A stretch of 64,000 bases of DNA, from the NCBI GenBank assembly GCA_904419745.1, contig CAJFSS010000006.1, forward strand, positions 62,001-126,000, written 5' to 3'. Below the pieces are notes generated by a model. The model did not search any database. It had not been told where the DNA came from and saw only the letters and a list, made by a program, of their open reading frames with translations. This DNA comes from Candidatus Pseudoruminococcus merdavium. Its GTDB lineage: Bacteria; Bacillota; Clostridia; Oscillospirales; Ruminococcaceae. Both the position numbers and the translations under genes were made by a program. Each line of letters starts with the position of its first letter. The first letter of the stretch is position 1. This document shows, one piece after another, positions 9,600 to 18,463 of this stretch.

Positions 9600-11528
9600 T
9601 TAATTGGATACCGCATTGCCGGTATAGAGCTGGTAATAACGGCCCTTTTGCGCAATCAGTTCATCATGGGTTCCGCGTTCAATAATGCGTCCCTGTTCCA
9701 GTACCATAATACAATCCGCGTTGCGGACCGTGGACAGGCGGTGGGCGATGACAAACGTGGTTCTGCCGTGCATCAGCTTATCCATGCCATCCTGCACAAT
9801 CCGCTCGGTGCGGGTATCAATGGAGCTGGTCGCTTCGTCAAGAATCAGTACGGGAGGATCGGCAACCGCCGCACGGGCAATGGCAAGCAGCTGGCGCTGG
9901 CCCTGGCTGAGGTTCGCGCCATCCCCGACAATCTGCGTCTGGTAGCCTTCGGGCAGACGGCGGATGAAACCATCCGCATTGGCGAGTTTCGCCGCTGCAA
10001 TGACTTCTTCTTCCGTGGCGTCCAAGCGCCCAAAACGGATATTTTCCATAACCGTTCCCGCAAACAAATGCGTATCCTGAAGTACAATGCCAAGGGAGCG
10101 GCGCAGGTCGGCTTTTTTCATCTTATTGACGTTGATATCATCATAACGGATTTTGCCATCCTGGATATCGTAAAAACGGTTAATCAGGTTGGTAATTGTG
10201 GTCTTGCCCGCGCCGGTGGAACCGACAAAGGCGATTTTCTGGCCAGGCTGTGCGGTCAACGTGACATTGTGCAAAACGATTTTATTCGAATCATAGCCAA
10301 AGTCCACATCGTCAAAGACAACGCGCCCTTTGAGCTCCACATAGTCCACGCTTCCATCTGCCTGATGGGTGTGTTTCCATGCCCAATGCCCGGTTCTGTG
10401 TTCGGATTCAACCAGTTTCCCGTTTTCCTCTTTCACATTGACCAGGGTTACATAACCATTGTCCACTTCGGGTTCTTCATCCAACAGGGTAAAGATTCTT
10501 TCCGCGCCGGCCATTGCCATGACAATGAAATTAAACTGCTGGCTGACCTGGTTGATTGGCATGCTGAAGCTCTTGTTAAAGGTGAGGAAGCTTGCCAGTC
10601 CACCAAGAGTAAAGCCTCCCAGCCCATTCAAAGCGATAGCTCCTCCCACAATCGCGCACAGCACATAGCTGACGTTTCCAAGCTGCGCATTGACAGGGCC
10701 AAGGATATTGGCAAAGGTATTTGCCTTGTTTGCGCTTTCATAAAGGGAATCGTTGAGTTCTTTAAAACGCTCGATACTCTCCTCTTCATGGCAGAAAACT
10801 TTGACAACTTTCTGCCCATCCATCATCTCTTCAATATAGCCGTTGACGGCGCCGAGCGCTTTTTGCTGGCGGATAAAACACTTTCCGCTTTGCCCGGCGA
10901 ATTTTTTGGTAGCCAGCAGCATAACCCCCACCATAACCAAAGTGAGCAGGGTCAAAGGGATGTTGAGGACAATCATGCTGATGAACACACTGATGATAGT
11001 AATCGAGCTGTTGATAATCTGAGGGATGCTCTGGCTAATCATCTGGCGCAGGGTGTCGATATCATTGGTGTAAATGGACATGATATCGCCATGCGCATGG
11101 GTATCGAAATATTTGATAGGCAGCTGCTCCATGTGGGTAAACAGCTCGTTTCTCATGCTGCGCAGAGTTCCCTGGGTGACATAAATCATCAGGCGGTTAT
11201 ATCCAAAAGTGGCAAATACACCGATAAGATAGAAGCCCCCAACCCGAAGGATTGCCTGGAAAAGAGGGCCAAAATCCGGAGAAGCGCTCCCAATCATCGG
11301 CAAAATATAGCTGTCTATCAAAGTCTGCATGAACAAGGTGCCCTGTACATTGGCAAGGACGCTGACAATAATCAGCACAAAGACGACAATCAGATGTATC
11401 AGATAATTTTTGGAAAGATACTTCATCAGCCGCATGAACTGGCGTACAGGATGATCAATCTTAGGTTTTACGCCCCTGACGGCACGCGGTCCTCCCGGGC
11501 CTTTCACAGTTTTCACAGTTTCAGCCAT
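9600..11528 (-). CDS. ABC exporter half-transporter with consensus catalytic residues (second of a heterodimer)
   Basis: 642-aa multidrug-type exporter: basic N-terminal tail, six membrane helices (about 50-340), an insertion before the ATPase domain, Walker A GSTGAGKTT, signature LSQGQRQ and Walker B LILDEATSSID with the catalytic Glu. The LSQGQ signature is typical of the partner whose signature faces the degenerate site in heterodimers such as TM287/288. Its ATG overlaps the stop of the upstream subunit (TAATG). Third gene of a MarR-ABC-ABC operon; likely function is drug or lipid efflux. Confidence 0.93.
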   Translation of the reverse strand: MAETVKTVKGPGGPRAVRGVKPKIDHPVRQFMRLMKYLSKNYLIHLIVVFVLIIVSVLANVQGTLFMQTLIDSYILPMIGSASPDFGPLFQAILRVGGFYLIGVFATFGYNRLMIYVTQGTLRSMRNELFTHMEQLPIKYFDTHAHGDIMSIYTNDIDTLRQMISQSIPQIINSSITIISVFISMIVLNIPLTLLTLVMVGVMLLATKKFAGQSGKCFIRQQKALGAVNGYIEEMMDGQKVVKVFCHEEESIERFKELNDSLYESANKANTFANILGPVNAQLGNVSYVLCAIVGGAIALNGLGGFTLGGLASFLTFNKSFSMPINQVSQQFNFIVMAMAGAERIFTLLDEEPEVDNGYVTLVNVKEENGKLVESEHRTGHWAWKHTHQADGSVDYVELKGRVVFDDVDFGYDSNKIVLHNVTLTAQPGQKIAFVGSTGAGKTTITNLINRFYDIQDGKIRYDDINVNKMKKADLRRSLGIVLQDTHLFAGTVMENIRFGRLDATEEEVIAAAKLANADGFIRRLPEGYQTQIVGDGANLSQGQRQLLAIARAAVADPPVLILDEATSSIDTRTERIVQDGMDKLMHGRTTFVIAHRLSTVRNADCIMVLEQGRIIERGTHDELIAQKGRYYQLYTGNAVSN

Positions 11529-13282
11529 TATTCCTCTCCTCCTTTCTCATCAAAATCTCCGCTTCCGCCGCCGGTCTGGGATTCAAAGACCTCGCGGTAT
11601 ATTTCATTGTTTTGCAGCAGTTCTTCATGGCTGCCAAACCCGCTGATATGGCCATTGTCCATAACAATAATGCGATCCGCATTCTGCACGCTGGAAATCC
11701 GCTGTGCAATGATCAGTTTTGTGGTATTGGGGATTTCCTCTGCAAAAGCCTTGCGGATTTTGGCGTCGGTCGCCGTATCCACCGCGCTGGTACTGTCGTC
11801 CAGAATCAGGATTTTCGGTTTTTTCAGCAAAGCCCTTGCAATACACAGGCGCTGCTTCTGTCCACCGGAGACGTTCGTACCGCCCTGTTCAATATAAGTA
11901 TTGTATTTTTCCGGCATCTTCTGGATAAATTCATCCGCATAGGCAAGTTTGCATGCCCGGACGCATTCCTCTTCGGTGGCGTTTTTGTCGCCCCAGCGGA
12001 GGTTTTCCAGGATGGTTCCGGAAAACAGGACATTCTTTTGCAGGACAACGGAAACCTCATCGCGCAGTACTTCCATATCATAACTGCGCACATCTTTTCC
12101 GCCAACATAGATGGCGCCTTCCGAAACGTCGTACAGCCGGCTGATGAGATTGACCAAACTGGTTTTTGCGCTTCCCGTACCGCCGATGATACCAATTGTT
12201 TCACCGGAACGAATGGAAAGATTGATATCCTGTAAAACCGGTTCCCCATCCGATTGTTTGTAGCGGAAGCTGACATGGTCAAAGCGGATGCTTCCATCGG
12301 GGACAACCGTATCCGGATGCTCCGGATTGTGCAGATCGCTGCGTTCATTGAGCACCTCGCAGACGCGGCGCGCACTTGCAAGGCTCATGGAAATCATGAC
12401 AAAAACCATGGAGAGCATCATCAGGCTCATGAGGATGTTCATGCAGTAGGTCAGCAGGCTCATCAGTTCGCCGGTGGTCAGGGAAGTCCCCACGATCATC
12501 TTTGCTCCAAGCCAGCTGAGCAGGAGGATACATCCGTACACAGTAAACTGCATTAACGGTGCGTTAAAGCTGAGGATTTTCTCCGCTTTTACAAACAGTT
12601 TATAGATATTCTGGCTCGCTTTTTGGAATTTTTTCGATTCATAGTCCTCCCGGACATAGGCTTTTACCACACGGATGGCAGAGACGTTTTCCTGCACGCT
12701 TGCATTCAAATCGTCATATTTTGGGAATGCCTCGCGGAAATATTTTGTGGCCCTGCTCATGATCAAAAACAGCAGGCAGCCCAGGACAATCACCGCAACA
12801 AGGTAAATGCTTGCAAGTTCCGCGTTGATGGTAAATGCCATGAACATGGCGACAATCAGGCTTGCCGGCGCGCGCATACACATACGCAAAATCATCTGGT
12901 AAGCGTTTTGCAGGTTTGTCACATCCGTAGTCAGCCTGGTAACCAGGCCGGCGGTACTGAACTTGTCAATGTTGGAAAAAGAATAGGTCTGGATGTTTTC
13001 AAACATGGCCTGGCGCAGATTGCGTGCAAAGCCTGTGGAAGCTTTTGCGCCGTATTTTCCCCCGCCCATACCGGCAAGCAGACCAATTACCGCGGCAAGC
13101 ACCATCCACACGCCCACCACATAAATATGTTGCAGATTTCCTGCTTCTACGCCGTCGTCAATAATAGAGGCCATCATCAAGGGGATGATCATCTCCATGA
13201 TAACTTCCAAAATCATGAACAGCGGGGTGGCAATCGAAGCCCGTTTGAACTCCTTTACCTGTGCCAAAAGAGTTTTTAACAT
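11528..13282 (-). CDS. ABC exporter half-transporter with degenerate ATP site (first of a heterodimer)
   Basis: 584 aa: six membrane helices (1-310), then an ATPase domain. Walker A is IGGTGSAKTS, with Ala replacing the usual Gly before Lys; the signature is VSGGQKQR; Walker B is ILILDDSTSAVD, with Asp instead of the catalytic Glu. These changes mark the non-hydrolysing site of heterodimeric exporters of the BmrC/LmrC/TM287 type, matching the consensus partner downstream. Its ATG lies inside the last codons of the MarR gene, so all three genes are translationally coupled. Confidence 0.93.
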   Translation of the reverse strand: MLKTLLAQVKEFKRASIATPLFMILEVIMEMIIPLMMASIIDDGVEAGNLQHIYVVGVWMVLAAVIGLLAGMGGGKYGAKASTGFARNLRQAMFENIQTYSFSNIDKFSTAGLVTRLTTDVTNLQNAYQMILRMCMRAPASLIVAMFMAFTINAELASIYLVAVIVLGCLLFLIMSRATKYFREAFPKYDDLNASVQENVSAIRVVKAYVREDYESKKFQKASQNIYKLFVKAEKILSFNAPLMQFTVYGCILLLSWLGAKMIVGTSLTTGELMSLLTYCMNILMSLMMLSMVFVMISMSLASARRVCEVLNERSDLHNPEHPDTVVPDGSIRFDHVSFRYKQSDGEPVLQDINLSIRSGETIGIIGGTGSAKTSLVNLISRLYDVSEGAIYVGGKDVRSYDMEVLRDEVSVVLQKNVLFSGTILENLRWGDKNATEEECVRACKLAYADEFIQKMPEKYNTYIEQGGTNVSGGQKQRLCIARALLKKPKILILDDSTSAVDTATDAKIRKAFAEEIPNTTKLIIAQRISSVQNADRIIVMDNGHISGFGSHEELLQNNEIYREVFESQTGGGSGDFDEKGGEE

Positions 13283-13734
13283 TCGTTTTCCTCCCTTTGT
13301 TTCTCCAGATTTGCTTTGAGTTTTTCAATCACATCAAAAAACACCTGTAGCTGCTGAGGAGGAATTCCCGCTTTTGTCCGCTTGTCAAGGATTTCTATCA
13401 CAGATACCGTTCGTAAATGCAGGCGTTCCCCGGCAGGGGTCAAAACCAGTTTTTTCAACCTGGCGTCCCGTTTCACAGATTGGCGCACCAGGTAGCCCTT
13501 TTTTTCCATTAAACTGAGGATATTGGTCACACTGGAACGCCCAATGGAAAACGCCGTTTCCAATTCCTTTTGAAAAATTTCGTGATCCTGATTCTCATAT
13601 AAATACCCGAGAATCCATTCATGCATGACAGTCAGGTCGTTTTCCCCGTGTTTTTTGACATAACTAAAGAGATTGCGCATCATCATGTTATCAAGCTTCC
13701 GAACCTGGTAGCCGATATCCTGTTCATGCGCCAT
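13276..13734 (-). CDS. MarR-family repressor of the ABC exporter operon
   Basis: About 152 aa with the MarR winged helix: recognition region FSIGRSSVTNILSLMEKKGYLVR, then the wing SVKRDARLKKLVLTPAGERL, and long dimerisation helices at both ends. ATG 13734 has AAGGAAGG 10 nt upstream; a GTG three codons earlier is too close to that site. It is the first gene of the exporter operon, overlapping the next by 7 nt. MarR genes in this position usually repress the operon until a substrate drug binds (known for the arrangement; ligand unknown). Confidence 0.92.
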   Translation of the reverse strand: MAHEQDIGYQVRKLDNMMMRNLFSYVKKHGENDLTVMHEWILGYLYENQDHEIFQKELETAFSIGRSSVTNILSLMEKKGYLVRQSVKRDARLKKLVLTPAGERLHLRTVSVIEILDKRTKAGIPPQQLQVFFDVIEKLKANLEKQREENEC

Positions 13735-13771
13735 AAAAGACACGCCTTCCTTTCTTTCAAGATAATTTTAT

Positions 13772-13792
13772 TTCTAATTGTTTGATATAGAA
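13772..13792. promoter_or_regulatory. Candidate MarR operator
   Basis: Imperfect inverted repeat TTCTA-N11-TAGAA, directly downstream of the -10 box of the operon promoter and upstream of the MarR start. The position and size fit an autoregulatory MarR site; the assignment is inferred. Confidence 0.4.
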
Positions 13793-13795
13793 CAT

Positions 13796-13824
13796 ATAAT
13801 ACGCGATCTGTTTTTTAATGTCAA
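13796..13824 (-). promoter_or_regulatory. Promoter of the marR-ABC-ABC operon
   Basis: TTGACA (13824-13819), 17-bp spacer, TATTAT (13801-13796) on the minus strand, about 60 nt before the MarR ATG. Confidence 0.75.
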
Positions 13825-13894
13825 GCAAATTTCCGGGCGTAGTTTTTTCTCAATTCTGTGAAGAATCACAAGGGAGGAACCCCGTTTTTCGATA

Positions 13895-13945
13895 CAGAGA
13901 AAAGCCCTCTTTCCTTCCCGAATCCGGAGAAGGAAAGAGGGCTTT
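13895..13945 (-). terminator. Terminator of the NEAT surface-protein gene
   Basis: 17-bp perfect arms AAAGCCCTCTTTCCTTC (13901-13917) and 13929-13945, followed on the minus strand by TTCTCT; 64 nt beyond the stop. Confidence 0.75.
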
Positions 13946-14008
13946 CTGTCCTGAGGCAATCCGGCTGTCCGGTAACCCGGACAACGGGGATTGTTCTACC
14001 ATCGACGA

Positions 14009-17000
14009 TTATTTGGAAACTCTGCGTTTCCTGGACGTCAGGGTCAGCACCGCTGTCCCACAGGAAGCAACCAGCATCAACACGGCGGGAACTGTCATGG
14101 AATTGTCACCGGTCTGAGGAGTCTGCGCCCCTCCCTGGTTCTCCGTGTTCTGCGTATCGGTCATCGTGCTTCCCTTTTCTACCAGCGCATATTTCGCGCC
14201 TGTTTTGGAGACGATCGTGTAATGCCCGTTCTCAAAGCTTCCTTTCACCAGGGTAATACTGCCGTCTTCATTCATCCGGTAAATGGCCACATTGTTGACC
14301 TCATAGCCTTCTGCAACCGGATAGCTGATATCCACCGTTCCGTTCGGGACAACTTCGTTGCCCTGCGCGTCTACAAATTTGACGTCATACAGCTTGAACT
14401 TTTTGCCGATATCTTTCAGGGAAGCTGCCGCTTTGTCATAATCCGTACCGGAAGTGATTTCGGTTACAACCAGCTGGACGCCTTCCTCGAACACGCCTTT
14501 GTCGGCATGGACTTTTACACCGGTCGCCTCATCGGTGAGATCGACTGCCGGGGACTGTTCCACTGGTTCTTCCGGTTCAAAGCCCGGATCATCCTCCGTG
14601 GTCTTTTCCAAAGTGCTCCAGTCAAGCTTGAGCAGGACATCCTGGCTGCCTGTTCCGGCAGAGATGGACTCCATAACCGGGACAAACACGTGCAGCGCCA
14701 CAAAACCGTCTTTATCATGCAGGGCGGTGGACACCAGTGGGAACTTCACCTGATCCGGGTACAGTTTTCCAGCATAGGAACCGCCCGCCTGGTTAAATTC
14801 ATCGGATACATCGCTGCCATCCGCATTTTTCTGGGTGCTCAGAACCTCCGCAAGTTCTGTCTCGCCGACCGGACGGCCATAATCGCCAAAGGTGTACCCA
14901 TCCAGGTAGTAGGACAGGTCGCCGAGATATCCAAACTTGTTGAGATAGGACAGCCCCTTGAAATCCATGGTCAAATAATATTTTCCGTCTTCCACGGTGA
15001 GTTTGATGGTATGGTTAATCGCATCGTTGCTCATCGAGTGGTTTATGCGGTCAACCTTAATCATCTCGCCATAGAGGGAATAAACGCCGTCTTCCAGGTT
15101 GTATCTGTCCAAAGCCGGCTCTTCGCTGATTTTTTCCAGCCCGGCAATCGCATCTTCAATCGCCTTTGCCATTGCGTCGACAGCCGCCTGCTCGGTGATG
15201 TTCTTTGTCCAGTCGACCGCTTCCACCGCCGCAGTTACCGCGGAGAAGTTAACGTAATTTTCTGCATTGAGGGCCTCCGCCTGCTCCACCGCCGCTTTGA
15301 CCCCGGCATAATCCGCCGGTTTATAGGCGAGATCTTCCACAGCTTGATTCAAATTCGCCGTATAAGTATCGACAGCATCCTGAGAACCAAAGCCCGTGGT
15401 GAGTTTCCCATTGGCTTCATCAACCAGGGAAGTGAGGGAATTCCAGGATTCCTCTGTGTAAAGGTCTCCGCCTTGCTCCACCACTGCCAATGCTTTAAAC
15501 AGCGCTGTTCTGAGCGCGGTAAGGTTGAGGCCGTAGTTTGCATCATTTGGAATAGCGTCCAGGGTCTCTTTGGCCTGTGCAAGCGCCTGGTTTACTGCTT
15601 CGACGGTCTCAGCGCTTTCAATGTTGCCGACAGCGTCTTTCTTTGCCTGTTCTACCGCGGTTTTGGAAAGTCCGGCATAATGATCCGGGTTATACTTGTC
15701 AAGTTCTGCAACAGCCGCCTGTTTTGCCGCTTCCAGTTTTTCCGCAGCGATAAGCTCTGCTTCAAACTCGATCATTGGGTATCCATCGTTTGCAGCCGGA
15801 TCCAGTGTCCAATCATGGCCAAAATTCCCCTGTGCCGTGATAAAATCCTCGGATTTGAACCAGCTGTCGCTTTCAAATTCCACTTCGCACCGTTTGGCAG
15901 TGTTGTTGGTGCAAAGCACATCCGCGCTGTTTTCCAGCGCATAGCCGTTCATGATATACAGCATGGAGTAAATACGGCCCACCAGCGCGCCGGAATCCCC
16001 GGTTCCCGTGTCCGTAACCTTGCCAACATTGTAAATGCTGACAAGGCTTCCGTATGTGCCACCGGAAAAAGCGCCGACAATCCCGCCAACCTGATTTTGG
16101 CCGGTTACATCGCCCAGGTTGGAGAGCACAACGTTGGAGCCGGTTCCCTGAAGAGTCGCGCTGCCGACAATCCCGCCGACATCGCTGGTACCGGAGACAT
16201 CCCCCTTATTGGAAGATCGGGAAACATTTCCATAAAGGCTGCTTTTTGCGCTGTTCAGCTGTCCGGCAATACCGCCTGTCTGGCCCGCGCCGGTAACGTC
16301 TCCCCTGTTCAGGCATTCGGTAATACTGACATTGTAGGCATAGCCCACCAGGCCGCCGGTTTTGGAGCCGCTGGATTTTTTGCCAACAATATCCCCGAGG
16401 TTTGTTGTGCTGTCAAGATACCCTCTTTTCATCTGTCCCGCAACGCCGCCAACGCAGTTTCCATCCACTGTCATTTTTACATGGATAGTGCAGTTGTCAA
16501 TCCGGAATTCTTCGACATACCCAAAGAGCGCGCCGACATAATTCCCGGTGACGTCGATGACGCCTTCCAGGGTGAGATGATTGACGCTGACCCGATCGTT
16601 GTTCATATCCGCGCCCTGGGCATAGCCAATCAATCCCCTGTAGTCCCCATCGGAGGTGATGGAAAGATTGGAAATAGTGTAACCGCCGCCGGAAATCCTT
16701 CCAGTAAACGGGTGTTCTTTGGTTCCAATCGGGGTCCATTCTTTGGAGTTAAGATCGATATCTTTTGTCAGGATAATGCTTTTAAAAGTTGCCTCCCCGC
16801 TGTTTATCTGCTGTGCCGCCCATGCAAGTTCTTCCGGACTGTCGACCATGGCCGTCGTTGCCAGAACCGTTGCCGGGCTTGTGGTTACGCCGTCCCAGCC
16901 GTCTTCATCCCCTCCGGTCTGTACCGGGACTAAAGCGGAAATGGCGTCTTCGATGTCCTTTGCCGCCTGCTTCACCTGCTCTTCGGAAGGGTTCCCTTCA

Positions 17001-18055
17001 AGCAGCTTTTCACCAGCTTCTACTTTTTCCTGGAGCTTTGCATAGCTGTCCGCAGTCCATTTGCTCTGGTCCACGGACGCTGCCTTTTGCAGAGCCTCCT
17101 GCAAAGCTGAAGCGTCCACTTCCGGATCTTCCAGGCCGTTTACTGCGTTGATGGCGCCCTGGAGTGCTTTTACCTGTGCTGCGCGCTCGGAAGCGTTCAT
17201 CTCCTCCACAACACGGATAACCCGGGGAGCCATGGCCTCCTTGTCATATTCCAGGCGGACCAGGGTGTTGGAGAGTTTTGCTTTGGTATCGGAAATCACG
17301 TTTTGCAGTGCTTCCCAATCCTCAGCAGAAGCGTCGCCCTTTTTTGTATTCATCGCCTGATACAGCCAGTATTCCGTTTCTCCGGACAGGTCGTCCACTT
17401 TGGTCATACTGCTGTAATCCACACAGAGACGTGCAGGCTGATTCCCGGAACTCGGGGAAATGGATGCCATAACCGGAACAAAAACCTGTACACAGGTCAC
17501 TGTTCCCTGTTCGATGGTTTCCGCTTCGTCCGGCGTTTTTACCGGTACTGCCAGGATGTGCGGATAGGCCTTTCCCTTTGCCGCCGTAACGGAAGAATCC
17601 TCCGTATTATAGTCGTCATAGGCGAGGGAGCCGTCCGTCATCCGGTGCTCCGCCAGCACCTGGGATGGCTGTAAATCGCTGCGGAAATCTGTTTTATATG
17701 CATTCAACTGTAGCAAGTACCCGGCAGTATACAGCGCCCCCATCGGGACAACTTCCATGATCAGGGTTGCTTCCCCGTTTTCTACCACAAGAAGCGGCCG
17801 ATAATCGGGATCATCTTCCGCATGCTCGGTGTTGTAGCTGGAGCTTCCCCGGATGGAGCGGTTGCCCATGGAAGGATTATCCTGCGCGGATTGCCACAGA
17901 TCAATTGAGACACGGTAAACGCCGTCTTCCACCGTATTTGCAGAAGGAGCAGGTTCTGCTGCCAATACGCCGGTAAAGGCCATGCTCATGGACATTGCCG
18001 CCGCCAGTACCGCAGACAGCCCGCGTTTCAACCAATTACGCTTGGTCGATGCCAT
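14009..18055 (-). CDS. Large sortase-anchored surface protein with two NEAT domains, FIVAR and GLUG-type repeats
   Basis: 1348 aa. Residues 1-33 are a signal peptide (basic NWLKRG, hydrophobic core, VLAAEP). Residues 42-235 look like a first NEAT domain (VEDGVYRVSIDLWQ, NPSMGNR). About 285-390 is a helical FIVAR-like module (QGAINAVNGLED...), 405-790 is a run of glycine-rich GLUG-type repeats (GGIVGS, GGLVGYA), and 800-980 holds more FIVAR-like helices. About 985-1165 is a second NEAT domain (LEDGVYSLYGEM, HSMSND). The C-terminus carries a sorting signal, TPQTGD (1312-1317), a hydrophobic stretch and RKRR. NEAT domains bind haem or iron; the usual YxxxY haem ligand pair is not obvious here. 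Two TTAGT palindromes lie in its 5' region. A haem-capture role is inferred. Confidence 0.85.
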   Translation of the reverse strand: MASTKRNWLKRGLSAVLAAAMSMSMAFTGVLAAEPAPSANTVEDGVYRVSIDLWQSAQDNPSMGNRSIRGSSSYNTEHAEDDPDYRPLLVVENGEATLIMEVVPMGALYTAGYLLQLNAYKTDFRSDLQPSQVLAEHRMTDGSLAYDDYNTEDSSVTAAKGKAYPHILAVPVKTPDEAETIEQGTVTCVQVFVPVMASISPSSGNQPARLCVDYSSMTKVDDLSGETEYWLYQAMNTKKGDASAEDWEALQNVISDTKAKLSNTLVRLEYDKEAMAPRVIRVVEEMNASERAAQVKALQGAINAVNGLEDPEVDASALQEALQKAASVDQSKWTADSYAKLQEKVEAGEKLLEGNPSEEQVKQAAKDIEDAISALVPVQTGGDEDGWDGVTTSPATVLATTAMVDSPEELAWAAQQINSGEATFKSIILTKDIDLNSKEWTPIGTKEHPFTGRISGGGYTISNLSITSDGDYRGLIGYAQGADMNNDRVSVNHLTLEGVIDVTGNYVGALFGYVEEFRIDNCTIHVKMTVDGNCVGGVAGQMKRGYLDSTTNLGDIVGKKSSGSKTGGLVGYAYNVSITECLNRGDVTGAGQTGGIAGQLNSAKSSLYGNVSRSSNKGDVSGTSDVGGIVGSATLQGTGSNVVLSNLGDVTGQNQVGGIVGAFSGGTYGSLVSIYNVGKVTDTGTGDSGALVGRIYSMLYIMNGYALENSADVLCTNNTAKRCEVEFESDSWFKSEDFITAQGNFGHDWTLDPAANDGYPMIEFEAELIAAEKLEAAKQAAVAELDKYNPDHYAGLSKTAVEQAKKDAVGNIESAETVEAVNQALAQAKETLDAIPNDANYGLNLTALRTALFKALAVVEQGGDLYTEESWNSLTSLVDEANGKLTTGFGSQDAVDTYTANLNQAVEDLAYKPADYAGVKAAVEQAEALNAENYVNFSAVTAAVEAVDWTKNITEQAAVDAMAKAIEDAIAGLEKISEEPALDRYNLEDGVYSLYGEMIKVDRINHSMSNDAINHTIKLTVEDGKYYLTMDFKGLSYLNKFGYLGDLSYYLDGYTFGDYGRPVGETELAEVLSTQKNADGSDVSDEFNQAGGSYAGKLYPDQVKFPLVSTALHDKDGFVALHVFVPVMESISAGTGSQDVLLKLDWSTLEKTTEDDPGFEPEEPVEQSPAVDLTDEATGVKVHADKGVFEEGVQLVVTEITSGTDYDKAAASLKDIGKKFKLYDVKFVDAQGNEVVPNGTVDISYPVAEGYEVNNVAIYRMNEDGSITLVKGSFENGHYTIVSKTGAKYALVEKGSTMTDTQNTENQGGAQTPQTGDNSMTVPAVLMLVASCGTAVLTLTSRKRRVSK

Positions 18056-18101
18056 ATTTACTTATTCCTCCTTTTCTCATTTCCCATGGAAATAATTGTT
18101 G

Positions 18102-18117
18102 GTTAGTATAAACTAAC
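18102..18117. promoter_or_regulatory. TTAGT-type palindromic operator, site A
   Basis: GTTAGT-ATAA-ACTAAC, 47 nt before the surface-protein ATG. On the minus strand it overlaps a possible TATACT -10 box. It has the same 16-bp geometry as sites at 18242-18257 and 19352-19367. Confidence 0.65.
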
Positions 18118-18168
18118 TATCGCCGAAAATAATTCGATGTCGCAGCATTCCTCCCTCCCCAAATAAGA

Positions 18169-18198
18169 AAGCCGGCGGGAGTTTCCCGCCAAAACGGT
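18169..18198 (-). terminator. Leader hairpin between the two operators
   Basis: GGCGGGA-AAC-TCCCGCC on the minus strand, followed by the moderately T-rich GGCTTTCTTATTTGG. It may be an intrinsic terminator of the longer leader transcript. The rest of 18118-18463 holds the operators, the promoter and the regulator's terminator. Confidence 0.4.
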
Positions 18199-18241
18199 TG
18201 TTGTTTTTCTGGAAGAGCTAAATCCTTCCACTAATTTTTTG

Positions 18242-18257
18242 GTTAGTTAAAGCTAAC
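18242..18257. promoter_or_regulatory. TTAGT-type palindromic operator, site B
   Basis: GTTAGTTAAAGCTAAC, extended to GGTTAG...CTAACC at 18241-18258. It lies about 45-60 nt downstream of the predicted transcription start of the surface-protein gene. Confidence 0.65.
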
Positions 18258-18308
18258 CAAAATCCTGAAAAAATACTCCCTTGCGGAGCGTCTTCCAAAA
18301 TCAGCACC

Positions 18309-18337
18309 AATATATCACAGAAAATCCGGGTTGTAAA
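18309..18337 (-). promoter_or_regulatory. Promoter of the NEAT surface-protein gene
   Basis: Minus-strand TTTACA (18337-18332), 17-bp spacer, TATATT (18314-18309), about 250 nt before the ATG. It gives a long leader with two operator palindromes and one hairpin. Confidence 0.55.
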
Positions 18338-18357
18338 GGGCGGTTTTCTTTCAAGCA

Positions 18358-18390
18358 TGCAACAAATTTCCTACTTTTATTGTAGGAAAT
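18358..18390 (-). terminator. Terminator of the HTH-NEAT regulator gene
   Basis: ATTTCCTAC (18366-18374) pairs with GTAGGAAAT (18382-18390) and is followed on the minus strand by TTGTTGC. It lies 74 nt past the regulator stop. Confidence 0.5.
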
Positions 18391-18463
18391 GCTCCTGTTT
18401 CCTGAAAATGCAGGGGTTTGCGATTGTTTCTTATTTGTAACAAAAAATGGAATTGCCTCTTCA

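Noticed and set aside
9648-11897. 749-codon plus-strand frame
   Set aside because: Antisense to the two ABC exporter genes; no ribosome-binding site and no domain.
13991-16933. 980-codon open frame on the plus strand
   Set aside because: Antisense to the NEAT surface protein, which has signal peptide, domains and sorting signal; the plus frame has no recognisable motif.
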